From assembly GCF_042666615.1 (NCBI RefSeq), contig NZ_JBHTDD010000013.1, forward strand, positions 62,001 to 126,000: a stretch of 64,000 nt of DNA, given 5' to 3'. Of the stretch, positions 1 to 7,989 are shown piece after piece (the stretch's first letter is position 1; each line of letters begins with the position of its first letter). This DNA comes from KBS50 sp042666615. GTDB lineage: Bacteria > Actinomycetota > Actinomycetes > Mycobacteriales > Micromonosporaceae. Both the position numbers and the translations under genes were made by a program. The notes below the pieces were generated by a model. The model saw nothing but the letters and a program-made list of their open reading frames with translations, did not search any database and had not been told where the DNA came from.

Positions 1-1372
1 TGGCACGGATCGAGCCGACCACGCGCCGGATGACGTCCACCCACTCCACCGGCGAGGTCATCCGCAGCACCAGCTGGCGGTCGATCGCCCCGTCCGGATT
101 CGAACGCCAGAACGCAACCACGACGACCCCGTACGCGTTGGCGCCGTCCAGCTTCGTGGTTTCTGCCAGCACGACATAGGGCCCGCCGCTGCGCCACTGC
201 TGCCCCCACGCCTCCTCCGCCTGGCGAAGGGCGACGCGACGCGCCTCGTCGCAGTCAGGACACTCCCGGACGATCAGCTCGCCGCCGATCTCCTGGTTGT
301 CCCCGATGGACCCACCGCAGTTGTACTTGACCTCCCCCTCCGCGCTTCCGGCCGGGTTGCACGTCCAGTTGGCGGGAGCGGTGAACCCGAAGCCCAGGCC
401 CTCCGGATTGAGCATGGTCACCGCATCGCCCGTGCCGAAGACGGGCCACCTGGGCCAGTCCCCCGGCCTGGGCGGCTCGATGCCGGGCTGCTGTGGAGGG
501 CCGGTCGGTGACCAATTCGGGCCCGTCGGGACCGTCGCGGACGCAACCGGGGTCCCTGGCCCGGGTTCGTCGGACTCCGGCCAGAAGACGACAGCGGCCG
601 TGCCGACGAGCACGACTAGGACGAGCGCGCCGATTCCGATCAACAGGCCCTTCCGGGGACGTCGAGGTTGCTGGGGTGTAGGCGAGATGCGGCGGACAGA
701 CGGGTCGGGGGCCAACGGGTCGTAGGTGGATGGTGCTGGCGACGCGGGACCTCCGCTGGCCTGGTATGGCGTCGACAGGGGCGGTACGGTCGCCGACCCC
801 GACACAGGCTGCGGCCCCATGGACACCGGTTGGCCGGACGTCGGACTCACCTGGGCCGCCCAGGGAACGTGTGACGATCCGTGCCCGGAACCGCTGGCCG
901 GTGACCCTAAGAATGGCGGACCGGAACTCGACTCCGGCGGCGCGGAGAACGGCTGCGGACCACCGCCTGAGCCGGACTCCGGCGGCGCGGAGAACGGCTG
1001 CGGACCACCGGACGCCGGTGCTGAGGAGACCGGCGAGGCGGAGCCCGCTGACTCGGCGTGCGGAGCCGGGGTGTACTCCACTCCTAGGGCACGGAGAAGG
1101 TTCTCCGCACCGCGGCCCGCCTCCGCCGGGTATGCGACCCATGGCTCGGCCGCCGAGAAGTCGGCGTATGCGAACGGCATGCCGCCGGGATCCTGCGCGA
1201 GTGAGTTCGCGATGTTGGCGAACGCCTCCCGCCACCCGGGCGCGGCGGCCACAGCGGCGTCAAGCACCGCCACGGTCGCGAATCGTCCCTGTTCGTCGGC
1301 ACCGGCCCACGCCTTCCCCACTGACGTTTCACCCATCAGGTGCGTCAGTCTGTACGGGCCCCCCGGCTGCAT
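1..1372 (-). CDS. Membrane-anchored protein with kinase-like N-terminus, 3' end off window
   Basis: The reading frame stays open from ATG at 1372 to the left edge (at least 457 codons), so the C-terminus is missing. AAGGAG lies 5 nt before the ATG. The first ~35 residues (YRLTHLMGETSVGKAWAG then FATVAVLD) resemble the glycine-rich loop and strand 3 of a Ser/Thr kinase N-lobe, but no kinase catalytic core follows. Then come a Pro/Ser/Gly-rich linker with a 15-residue tandem repeat, one transmembrane helix (LLIGIGALVLVVLVGTAAVV) after a basic stretch, another Pro-rich linker and an extracytoplasmic domain with four cysteines, including CPDC. The topology implies a cytoplasmic N-terminus. The function is unknown; it could be a sensor or cell-envelope protein. 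It is divergent from the RpiR regulator. Confidence 0.8.
   Translation of the reverse strand, partial: MQPGGPYRLTHLMGETSVGKAWAGADEQGRFATVAVLDAAVAAAPGWREAFANIANSLAQDPGGMPFAYADFSAAEPWVAYPAEAGRGAENLLRALGVEYTPAPHAESAGSASPVSSAPASGGPQPFSAPPESGSGGGPQPFSAPPESSSGPPFLGSPASGSGHGSSHVPWAAQVSPTSGQPVSMGPQPVSGSATVPPLSTPYQASGGPASPAPSTYDPLAPDPSVRRISPTPQQPRRPRKGLLIGIGALVLVVLVGTAAVVFWPESDEPGPGTPVASATVPTGPNWSPTGPPQQPGIEPPRPGDWPRWPVFGTGDAVTMLNPEGLGFGFTAPANWTCNPAGSAEGEVKYNCGGSIGDNQEIGGELIVRECPDCDEARRVALRQAEEAWGQQWRSGGPYVVLAETTKLDGANAYGVVVVAFWRSNPDGAIDRQLVLRMTSPVEWVDVIRRVVGSIRA
930..1010. repeat. 45-bp tandem repeat in the linker of the left-edge membrane protein
   Basis: A 36-nt identical block occurs at 930-965 and again at 975-1010, a 45-bp period. 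On the minus strand it encodes two copies of a 15-residue unit beginning GGPQPFSAPPES. Being in frame, it lengthens the disordered linker without disrupting the gene. Confidence 0.85.
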
Positions 1373-1446
1373 CCCAACTCCTTGCTCGACGACTGTGCGG
1401 ATAGTACCGACTGCCGCACAACTGTTCCCCCACCGCCTACCTGCAA

Positions 1447-1491
1447 GGAAGGGCTTCTTATTGCCGCATTGCACTGATAAGGGGCTCTTCC
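1447..1491. repeat. Imperfect inverted repeat in the divergent intergenic region
   Basis: Arms 1447-1461 and 1477-1491 match at 12 of 15 positions around a 15-nt loop (GGAAGGGCTTCTTAT with ATAAGGGGCTCTTCC). Its AAGGAAGGGC / GGGGCTCTTCC style resembles dispersed intergenic repeats of Micromonospora; that comparison is from memory and was not searched. It lies between two divergent starts, so it is unlikely to be a terminator for either gene. Confidence 0.5.
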
Positions 1492-1507
1492 CCACGGCTT
1501 GCTCGGC

Positions 1508-1517
1508 GAAAGTTTTC
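1508..1517. promoter_or_regulatory. Possible RpiR operator
   Basis: GAAA-GT-TTTC forms a short dyad 18 bp before the start of the RpiR-type regulator. Regulators of this family often bind GAAA...TTTC dyads near their own promoters. Position and symmetry are the only evidence. Confidence 0.3.
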
Positions 1518-1534
1518 ATGCATAGAGTCGGACC

Positions 1535-2392
1535 ATGAATGGCGAGGTTGTCGCGGCACCCGGGGACCGGCTGCTCGACCTGCTGCACGGCGTCCGGCTG
1601 ACGCCCACCCAGCGGCGGATCGCGCACAGCCTGGCCCGGCACGCCACGGCGGCCGGCTACCTGTCCGCCGCCGAGGTGGCCGAGTTGTCCGGCGTCAGCC
1701 AACCCTCGGTCACCCGGTTCGCGATGGCGCTGGGCTACGACGGCTATCCCGCGTTGCGTCGGCGACTCCGGGAGCTGACCGTCGGCGCCCAGCCGGTCAC
1801 CGCCGTCGTCGCCGGCGACAACCCCCTACAGCGGGCGATCCGCATCGAGGTGGACAACCTGCACCAGCTCGCCGACCGGCTCGGCGACCCGGAACGCGTG
1901 ACCCGGGCCGGCGCGCTACTCGCCGCCAGCCGTCCGCTGCCGGTCCTCGGGCTGCGGGCCGCCGCGCCGCTGGCCGCGTACTTCGCCTACTTCGCCGCCA
2001 AGGTGCACCCGGACGTACGGGTGCTGGACACCGGCGGCAGCCTGCTCGCCGACCGGCTCGACCAGGTGGTCGCCGCCGGCGCGTCCGCGCTCTTGGCGAT
2101 CGTGCTCCCCCGCTACCCGCGGGAGGCGGTCGAGGCGTTGCGCGAAGCCCGCGATGCCGGGCTCGGCGTCCTGGTCATCACCGACTCCCCGGTCAGCCCG
2201 GCGGCCGAACACGCCGACCTCGTGCTGCCCGCTCCAGTCGGCGCGCAACTCGTGTTCGATCTGCACGCCGCTCCGATGGCGATGGCGATGGCGTTGCTGC
2301 AGGCGATCTGCGACGCCACCCCCGGCGAGGCGCAACGACGACTGGAGGAGTTCGACCGCGCCGCCACCCGCCGCCAGCTCTTCGTCGACTGA
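1535..2392 (+). CDS. MurR/RpiR-family transcriptional regulator, likely of the hut operon
   Basis: 285 residues. The N-terminal HTH_6 domain spans about 1-80 (LSAAEVAELSGVSQPSVTRF is the helix-turn-helix). A SIS sugar-isomerase-like domain covers about 110-260. Members of this family sense small metabolites, usually phosphosugars, through the SIS domain. The gene is 51 bp upstream of hutU in the same direction, so it probably controls histidine degradation and may be co-transcribed. The ligand cannot be read from sequence. The ATG has a weak ribosome-binding site, but the domain starts directly after it. Confidence 0.85.
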   Translation: MNGEVVAAPGDRLLDLLHGVRLTPTQRRIAHSLARHATAAGYLSAAEVAELSGVSQPSVTRFAMALGYDGYPALRRRLRELTVGAQPVTAVVAGDNPLQRAIRIEVDNLHQLADRLGDPERVTRAGALLAASRPLPVLGLRAAAPLAAYFAYFAAKVHPDVRVLDTGGSLLADRLDQVVAAGASALLAIVLPRYPREAVEALREARDAGLGVLVITDSPVSPAAEHADLVLPAPVGAQLVFDLHAAPMAMAMALLQAICDATPGEAQRRLEEFDRAATRRQLFVD

Positions 2393-2443
2393 CGACCGAC
2401 GCCAACCCGGACCCGACCGACGCCAGCCCAGAAAGGAGCGCCG

Positions 2444-4093
2444 ATGCCCGAGCCGATTCGCGCCGCGCGGGGCACCACCCGTACCGCGGCCGGGTGGACC
2501 CAGGAAGCCGCGCTGCGGATGCTGATGAACAACCTCGACCCGGAGGTGGCCGAACGGCCCGAGGACCTGGTGGTGTACGGCGGCACCGGTCGGGCGGCGC
2601 GCGACTGGCCGTCGTACCACGCCTTGGTGCGCACGCTGACGACGCTGCGCGACGACGAGACGATGCTCGTGCAGTCCGGACGACCGGTCGGCGTGCTGCG
2701 CACCCACGAGTGGGCGCCGCGGGTGCTGCTGGCCAACTCGAACCTGGTCGGTGACTGGGCCACCTGGCCGGAGTTCCGCCGGCTGGAGCAGCTCGGGTTG
2801 ACCATGTACGGCCAGATGACCGCCGGATCGTGGATCTACATCGGCACCCAGGGCATCCTCCAGGGCACCTACGAGACGTTCGCCGCGGTGGCCGCCAAGA
2901 AGTTCAGTGGCGGTCTGGCCGGCACGCTGACGCTCACCGCCGGCTGCGGCGGCATGGGCGGCGCGCAGCCCCTCGCGGTCACCATGAACGGCGGCGCCTG
3001 CCTGGTGGTGGACGTGGACCCGGCGCGGTTGCACCGCCGGGTCGCCACCCGCTACCTCGACGAGGTGGCCGGCTCGCTGGACGAGGCCGTCGACCGGACG
3101 CTCGCCGCGAAGCGGGACCGGCGCGCGTTGTCGGTGGGGGTGGTGGGCAACGCGGCCACCGTCTTCCCCGAGTTGCTGCGTCGGGGCGTCGAGATCGACA
3201 TTGTCACCGACCAGACCAGCGCGCACGACCCGCTGTCGTACGTGCCCGAGGGGGTGGAGCTGGCCGACGCGGCCGACTATGCCGCCGCGAAGCCGACGGA
3301 GTTCACCGAGCGGGCCCGCGCGTCGATGGCGAAACACGTCGCGTCCATGGTCGGCTTCCTCGACGCCGGCGCCGAGGTGTTCGACTACGGCAACTCGATC
3401 CGGGGCGAGGCGCAGCTCGGCGGGTACGACCGGGCGTTCGCCTTCCCCGGCTTCGTGCCGGCGTACATCCGGCCGTTGTTCTGCGAGGGCAAGGGCCCGT
3501 TCCGGTGGGCGGCGCTGTCCGGCGACCCGGCCGACATCGCCGCCACCGACCGGGCGATCCTCGACCTCTTCCCGGAGAACGAGTCCCTCGCCCGGTGGAT
3601 CCGGCTGGCCGGCGAGCGGGTCGCCTTCCAGGGCCTGCCCGCCCGGATCTGCTGGCTGGGGTACGGCGAGCGGGACCGGGCCGGGGTGCGGTTCAACGAG
3701 ATGGTCGCCTCCGGCGAGCTGTCGGCGCCCGTGGTGATCGGCCGCGATCACCTGGACTGCGGCAGCGTCGCCAGCCCCTACCGGGAGACCGAGGCGATGG
3801 CCGACGGTTCGGACGCCATCGCCGACTGGCCGCTGCTGAACGCGCTTGTCAACACGGCCAGCGGGGCATCGTGGGTGTCCATCCACCACGGTGGCGGCGT
3901 CGGCATCGGCCGGTCCATCCACGCCGGTCAGGTCTGCGTGGCCGACGGCACCGCGCTCGCCGGGCAGAAGATCGAGCGGGTGCTCACAAACGACCCGGCG
4001 ATGGGCGTGATCCGGCACGTCGACGCCGGCTACGACGCGGCCCGCGAGGTGGCCGCCGCCACCGGCGTCCGCACCCCCATGGCCGAGCGGTGA
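2444..4093 (+). CDS. hutU: Urocanate hydratase
   Basis: 549 residues, the normal length for this family. The enzyme converts urocanate to 4-imidazolone-5-propanoate, step 2 of histidine degradation, with tightly bound NAD+. The glycine-rich NAD-binding segment TAGCGGMGGAQPLAVTMNGG is present, as is the active-site cysteine segment ARICWLGYGERDR. AAGGAG sits 5 nt before the ATG. The stop overlaps the next start (GTGA), so translation of the two is probably coupled. Confidence 0.97.
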   Translation: MPEPIRAARGTTRTAAGWTQEAALRMLMNNLDPEVAERPEDLVVYGGTGRAARDWPSYHALVRTLTTLRDDETMLVQSGRPVGVLRTHEWAPRVLLANSNLVGDWATWPEFRRLEQLGLTMYGQMTAGSWIYIGTQGILQGTYETFAAVAAKKFSGGLAGTLTLTAGCGGMGGAQPLAVTMNGGACLVVDVDPARLHRRVATRYLDEVAGSLDEAVDRTLAAKRDRRALSVGVVGNAATVFPELLRRGVEIDIVTDQTSAHDPLSYVPEGVELADAADYAAAKPTEFTERARASMAKHVASMVGFLDAGAEVFDYGNSIRGEAQLGGYDRAFAFPGFVPAYIRPLFCEGKGPFRWAALSGDPADIAATDRAILDLFPENESLARWIRLAGERVAFQGLPARICWLGYGERDRAGVRFNEMVASGELSAPVVIGRDHLDCGSVASPYRETEAMADGSDAIADWPLLNALVNTASGASWVSIHHGGGVGIGRSIHAGQVCVADGTALAGQKIERVLTNDPAMGVIRHVDAGYDAAREVAAATGVRTPMAER

Positions 4094-5343
4094 GGACGGG
4101 CCCCTTGTCGTCGCACTCCGGGGTGGAAGAGCCCCTGGTCGAACGGTTCCGGGAGCTGTGGGACCAGCTCGCGCCGATCGGCCGGGACGCGGCCAGCGGC
4201 GGCTACCTGCGGTACGCGTGGAGTCCGGCGGAACTGCGGCTACGCGACTGGTTCGCCGAGCAGGCGGCTCGCCGCGGCATGCCGGTGGACGCCGACGGCA
4301 ACGGCAACCTGTTCGCCTGGTGGGGTGAACTGGACACCGTCAGGGCCGGGGACGGCACCGGCGCCGTGCTCACCGGCAGCCATTTCGACTCGGTGCCGCA
4401 TGGCGGGGCGTACGACGGCCCGCTCGGCATCGTCAGCGGCTTCCTGGCCGTCGACGAGCTGCGGCAGCGCGGCGTCACCCCGGCGCGGCCGATCGGGGTG
4501 GCCGCGTTCGCCGAGGAGGAGGGCGCCCGGTTCGGCGTACCCTGCCTCGGCTCGCGACTGTTCACCGGCGCGATCGACCCGGACCGGGCGGCGGCGCTCA
4601 CCGACGCCGACGGCGTCACGTTCGCGGAGTCCCTGGGCGGGCCGCCGACCGGTGCTCGCCCCGACCTGCTCGACCGCCTCGGCGCCTACGTCGAACTGCA
4701 CGTCGAGCAGGGCCGTGGGTTGGTCGACCTCGGTGCGCCCGTCGGCGTGGCGAGTGGTATCTGGCCGCACGGGCGGTGGCGGCTGGAGTTCACCGGGGAG
4801 GCCAACCACGCCGGCACGACCCGGATGGCCGACCGCCGGGACCCGATGCTGACGCTGGCGTTCACCGTGCTGGCCACCAACAAGGAGGCCCGGTTGCGCG
4901 GCGCGCACGCCACCGTCGGTCGGGTGCTTGTCGAACCGAACGCCACGAACGCCGTACCCGGTCGGGCGCGTGCCTGGTTGGACGCCCGCGCCGCCGACGC
5001 CGCGACGCTCGCCGCCCTGGTGGAGGCGGTACGGGCGAAGGCCACCGACCGTGCGCGGCGGGACGGCACCACGGTGACGGTCGTCGAGGAGTCCGCGACG
5101 CCGCTTGTGGGGTTCGACGAGGACCTGGGGGGCCGGCTGGCCGGGTTGCTGGATTCGCCGGTGCTGCCGACGGCGGCCGGCCACGACGCCGGGGTCCTCG
5201 CCGGGCACCTGCCCACCGCGATGCTGTTCGTGCGCAACCCGAGCGGGGTGTCCCACTCGCCGGCCGAGACGGCTTCCGACGCCGACTGTGCCGTGGGTGT
5301 GCTCGCCCTCGCCGACGCGCTCGCGGACCTGGCGACCCGATGA
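4090..5343 (+). CDS. M20-family amidohydrolase (AllC/HyuC type), likely the last step of the hut pathway
   Basis: 417 residues from GTG at 4090, which overlaps the hutU stop; GTG at 4123 is an alternative start. Binuclear-metal signatures of the M20 carbamoylase/allantoate amidohydrolase group are visible: GSHFDSVPHGGAYDG, FAEEEGARFG, ELHVEQG and GHDAGVLA, with the dimerisation segment EANHAGTTRMADRRDP. By homology it would be called allantoate amidohydrolase, but it lies between hutU and hutF and no hutG is present. I infer that it hydrolyses an N-substituted glutamate from this pathway, most likely N-formylglutamate made by HutF. Its stop overlaps the hutF start (ATGA). Confidence 0.85.
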   Translation: MRTGPLSSHSGVEEPLVERFRELWDQLAPIGRDAASGGYLRYAWSPAELRLRDWFAEQAARRGMPVDADGNGNLFAWWGELDTVRAGDGTGAVLTGSHFDSVPHGGAYDGPLGIVSGFLAVDELRQRGVTPARPIGVAAFAEEEGARFGVPCLGSRLFTGAIDPDRAAALTDADGVTFAESLGGPPTGARPDLLDRLGAYVELHVEQGRGLVDLGAPVGVASGIWPHGRWRLEFTGEANHAGTTRMADRRDPMLTLAFTVLATNKEARLRGAHATVGRVLVEPNATNAVPGRARAWLDARAADAATLAALVEAVRAKATDRARRDGTTVTVVEESATPLVGFDEDLGGRLAGLLDSPVLPTAAGHDAGVLAGHLPTAMLFVRNPSGVSHSPAETASDADCAVGVLALADALADLATR

Positions 5344-6722
5344 GCGGGCGGACCAGTCCGCCGGCGATCGTCCGGTACGGCACGGCCGGGACGAGCCGCT
5401 TCCACGCCGAGTACGCCTGGCTGCCGGACGCGACCGAGCCGGCCCGGGACGTGCTCATCGAGATCACCGCCGGCCGGTTCGGCGCTGTCGACCCGAACGT
5501 CGCCGAACCGCCCGCCGGAACGACGCGGTTGCCCGGACTGACGTTGCCCGGTCTGGCCAACGCCCACTCGCACGCGTTCCACCGGGCGCTGCGCGGACGC
5601 ACCCACGGCGGTCGCGGCACGTTCTGGAGCTGGCGGGACACCATGTACGCGGTGGCCGGACGGCTCGACCCGGACAGCTACCTGGCGCTGGCCCGCGCCG
5701 CGTACGCCGAGCTGGCCCTCGCCGGGTTCACCTGCGTGGGCGAGTTCCACTACCTGCACCACGGCCCGGACGGGCGGCGTTACCACGATCCGAACGCGAT
5801 GGGCGCGGCGCTGGCCGAGGCCGCCGCGCAGGCCGGGATCCGGCTCACGCTGCTGGACACGGCGTACCTGACCGCCTCGGTCGACGGTCAGCCACTGGCC
5901 GGGGTGCAGCGCAGGTTCGGCGACGGTGACGCCGGTCGGTGGGCTGAGCGGGCCGCGGCTTTCGCGCCCTGGCCGGACCAGGTCCGGGTCGGCGCGGCCA
6001 TCCACTCGGTACGCGCGGTGCCGGCCGACCAGCTCGGCACGGTGGTCGGCTGGGCGGACGAGCGGGGCGAGCCGCTGCACGTCCACCTGTCCGAGCAGCG
6101 GGCCGAGAACGAGGCGTGCCTCGCCGCGTACGACCGCACCCCGACCGCGCTGCTGGCCGACCACGGGGTGCTCGGCCCGTCGACCACGGCGGTGCACGCC
6201 ACCCACCTCACCGCCGCCGACCAGCGGCTGCTCGGTGCGAGCGGGACCGGGGTGTGCCTGTGCCCGACCACCGAACGCGACCTGGCCGACGGGATCGGGC
6301 CGGCCCGCGAGTTGGCCGACGCCGGCAGCCCGCTCAGCCTGGGCAGTGACAGCCACGCGATCGTCGACCCGTTCGAGGAGGCCCGCGCGATGGAACTGGA
6401 CGACCGGCTGCGCACCGAGACGCGCGGCCACTTCGCCCCGGCCGAGCTGCTCACCGCGGCCAGCGCCGCCGGGCACGCCGCGCTGGGCTGGACCGACGCC
6501 GGCCGGATCACCACCGGCGCCCGTGCCGACCTGGTCACCGTACGACTGGACAGCCCGCGCACGGCCGGCGTACCGCCGGTGGGGGTGTTCTTCGCGGCGA
6601 CCGCGGCCGACGTGACGAGAGTGATCGTGGACGGCCGGCTCGTGGTGGACGACGGCCGGCACGCCACGATCGACGTACCGACCGAGCTGACCCGAGCCAT
6701 CCGGGAGTTGGTCATCCCGTGA
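5340..6722 (+). CDS. hutF: Formimidoylglutamate deiminase
   Basis: 460 residues from the ATG that overlaps the previous stop. It belongs to the amidohydrolase superfamily and converts N-formimino-L-glutamate to N-formyl-L-glutamate plus ammonia. Metal-binding motifs are NAHSHAFHRALRGRTH near residue 75, HVHLSEQ, the histidine in AVHATHLT and the aspartate in SLGSDSHAIVDPFEEAR. Its presence indicates the five-step histidine route, which needs a formylglutamate hydrolase afterwards; see the preceding M20 gene. Confidence 0.94.
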   Translation: MSGRTSPPAIVRYGTAGTSRFHAEYAWLPDATEPARDVLIEITAGRFGAVDPNVAEPPAGTTRLPGLTLPGLANAHSHAFHRALRGRTHGGRGTFWSWRDTMYAVAGRLDPDSYLALARAAYAELALAGFTCVGEFHYLHHGPDGRRYHDPNAMGAALAEAAAQAGIRLTLLDTAYLTASVDGQPLAGVQRRFGDGDAGRWAERAAAFAPWPDQVRVGAAIHSVRAVPADQLGTVVGWADERGEPLHVHLSEQRAENEACLAAYDRTPTALLADHGVLGPSTTAVHATHLTAADQRLLGASGTGVCLCPTTERDLADGIGPARELADAGSPLSLGSDSHAIVDPFEEARAMELDDRLRTETRGHFAPAELLTAASAAGHAALGWTDAGRITTGARADLVTVRLDSPRTAGVPPVGVFFAATAADVTRVIVDGRLVVDDGRHATIDVPTELTRAIRELVIP

Positions 6723-6775
6723 GTGCGAGGAGTGAGCCGGGGTTGCGAGCCCCGCAGTCGCGAACGAAGGGCGTC
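6723..6775. repeat. Short GC-rich repeat-like element inside the hut operon
   Basis: The hutF-hutI gap (58 bp) holds GAGTGAGCCGGGG-TTGCGAG-CCCCGCAGTCGCGAAC, with a 5-bp GC stem at 6738-6742/6750-6754. It closely resembles a small dispersed intergenic element I recall from Micromonospora genomes; no search was run. The hutU-M20-hutF and hutI-hutH junctions overlap by 4 nt, so this gap looks like an insertion. Confidence 0.45.
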
Positions 6776-6780
6776 ATCCC

Positions 6781-7989
6781 ATGAGCGGAAGCCTGTTGGT
6801 GGACAACATCGGTGAGCTGGTCACCAACGTGGCTGGCGCCGGCGAGGGCGGACCCCTCGGGATCCGGCGCCGGGCCGCCGTGCTGGTCGAGGAGGGTCGG
6901 GTGGCCTGGGTCGGGCCGGCGGCCATCGCACCGGCGGCCGACCGACGCGTCGATGCCGACGGCGCGGCCGTGCTACCCGGGTTCGTGGACAGCCATGCCC
7001 ATCTGGTCTTCGCCGGGGACCGGGCGGCCGAGTTCGCCGCCCGGATGTCGGGGCAGCCCTACACCGGCGGTGGCATCCGGACGACGGTGGCGGCCACCCG
7101 CGCGGCCTCCGACGACACGCTGCGGGAGACCGTGCGCCGGCTCCGCGCGGAGGCGTTGCGGCAGGGCACCACCACAATGGAGATCAAGAGTGGGTACGGC
7201 CTGACGGTCGCCGACGAGGTCCGGTCGCTGCGCATCGCCGCCGAGGCCAGCGACGAGACCACGTTCCTCGGCGCGCACCTGGTGCCGCCCGAGTACGCGG
7301 ACCGACCGGACGACTACGTGGGGCTGGTGTGCGGTCCGATGCTGCGGGCGGCGGCCCCGCACGCCCGGTGGATCGACGTGTTCTGCGAGCGGGGGGCGTT
7401 CGACGCCGACCACGCGCGGGCGATCCTGACCTGTGGGCAGGCCGCCGGGCTGGGCGTACGGGTGCACGCCAACCAACTCGGGCCGGGTCCCGGCGTGCGG
7501 CTCGCCGTGGAGTTGGGCGCGGCGAGCGCGGACCACTGCACCCACCTGTCCGACGGTGATATCGACGCGCTCGCCGCCACCCGGGTCGACGGCTCGGACG
7601 GCGACGGCGGGCACACCACGACGGTCGCCACCCTGCTGCCCGGTGCCGAGTTCTCCACCCGGTCGCCGTACCCGGACGCCCGCCGGCTGCTCGACGCGGG
7701 CGTCACGGTCGCGCTCGCCACCGACTGCAACCCCGGCTCGTCGTACACCTCCTCGATGCCGTTCTGTGTGGCGCTCGCGGTCCGCGAGATGGGCATGACC
7801 CCGGCGGAGGCGGTGTGGGCGGCGACCGCCGGCGGCGCGCGGGCGCTGCGGCGCGACGACGTCGGCGTGCTGCGCCCCGGCGTACGGGCCGACCTGACCA
7901 TCCTCGACGCCCCGACCCACCTGCACCTGGCCTATCGGCCGGGGGTCCCGCTGATCCGCCAGGTCCTGCACAACGGAGTACCGACATGA
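6781..7989 (+). CDS. hutI: Imidazolonepropionase
   Basis: 402 residues. The metal-dependent amidohydrolase opens the ring of 4-imidazolone-5-propanoate to give N-formimino-L-glutamate, step 3 of histidine degradation. Signatures: DSHAHLVFAGDR with the HxH metal ligands, EIKSGYGL, HANQLGPG, ADHCTHL and the aspartate in LATDCNPGSSY. The start is ATG at 6781. The gene ends in an ATGA overlap with hutH. Confidence 0.96.
   Translation: MSGSLLVDNIGELVTNVAGAGEGGPLGIRRRAAVLVEEGRVAWVGPAAIAPAADRRVDADGAAVLPGFVDSHAHLVFAGDRAAEFAARMSGQPYTGGGIRTTVAATRAASDDTLRETVRRLRAEALRQGTTTMEIKSGYGLTVADEVRSLRIAAEASDETTFLGAHLVPPEYADRPDDYVGLVCGPMLRAAAPHARWIDVFCERGAFDADHARAILTCGQAAGLGVRVHANQLGPGPGVRLAVELGAASADHCTHLSDGDIDALAATRVDGSDGDGGHTTTVATLLPGAEFSTRSPYPDARRLLDAGVTVALATDCNPGSSYTSSMPFCVALAVREMGMTPAEAVWAATAGGARALRRDDVGVLRPGVRADLTILDAPTHLHLAYRPGVPLIRQVLHNGVPT

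Noticed and set aside
1916..4018. Long minus-strand open frame opposite hutU and the RpiR gene
   Set aside because: It is a GC-bias shadow: no family resemblance, low-complexity Arg/Gly/Pro/His content, and the plus strand holds clear hut enzymes.
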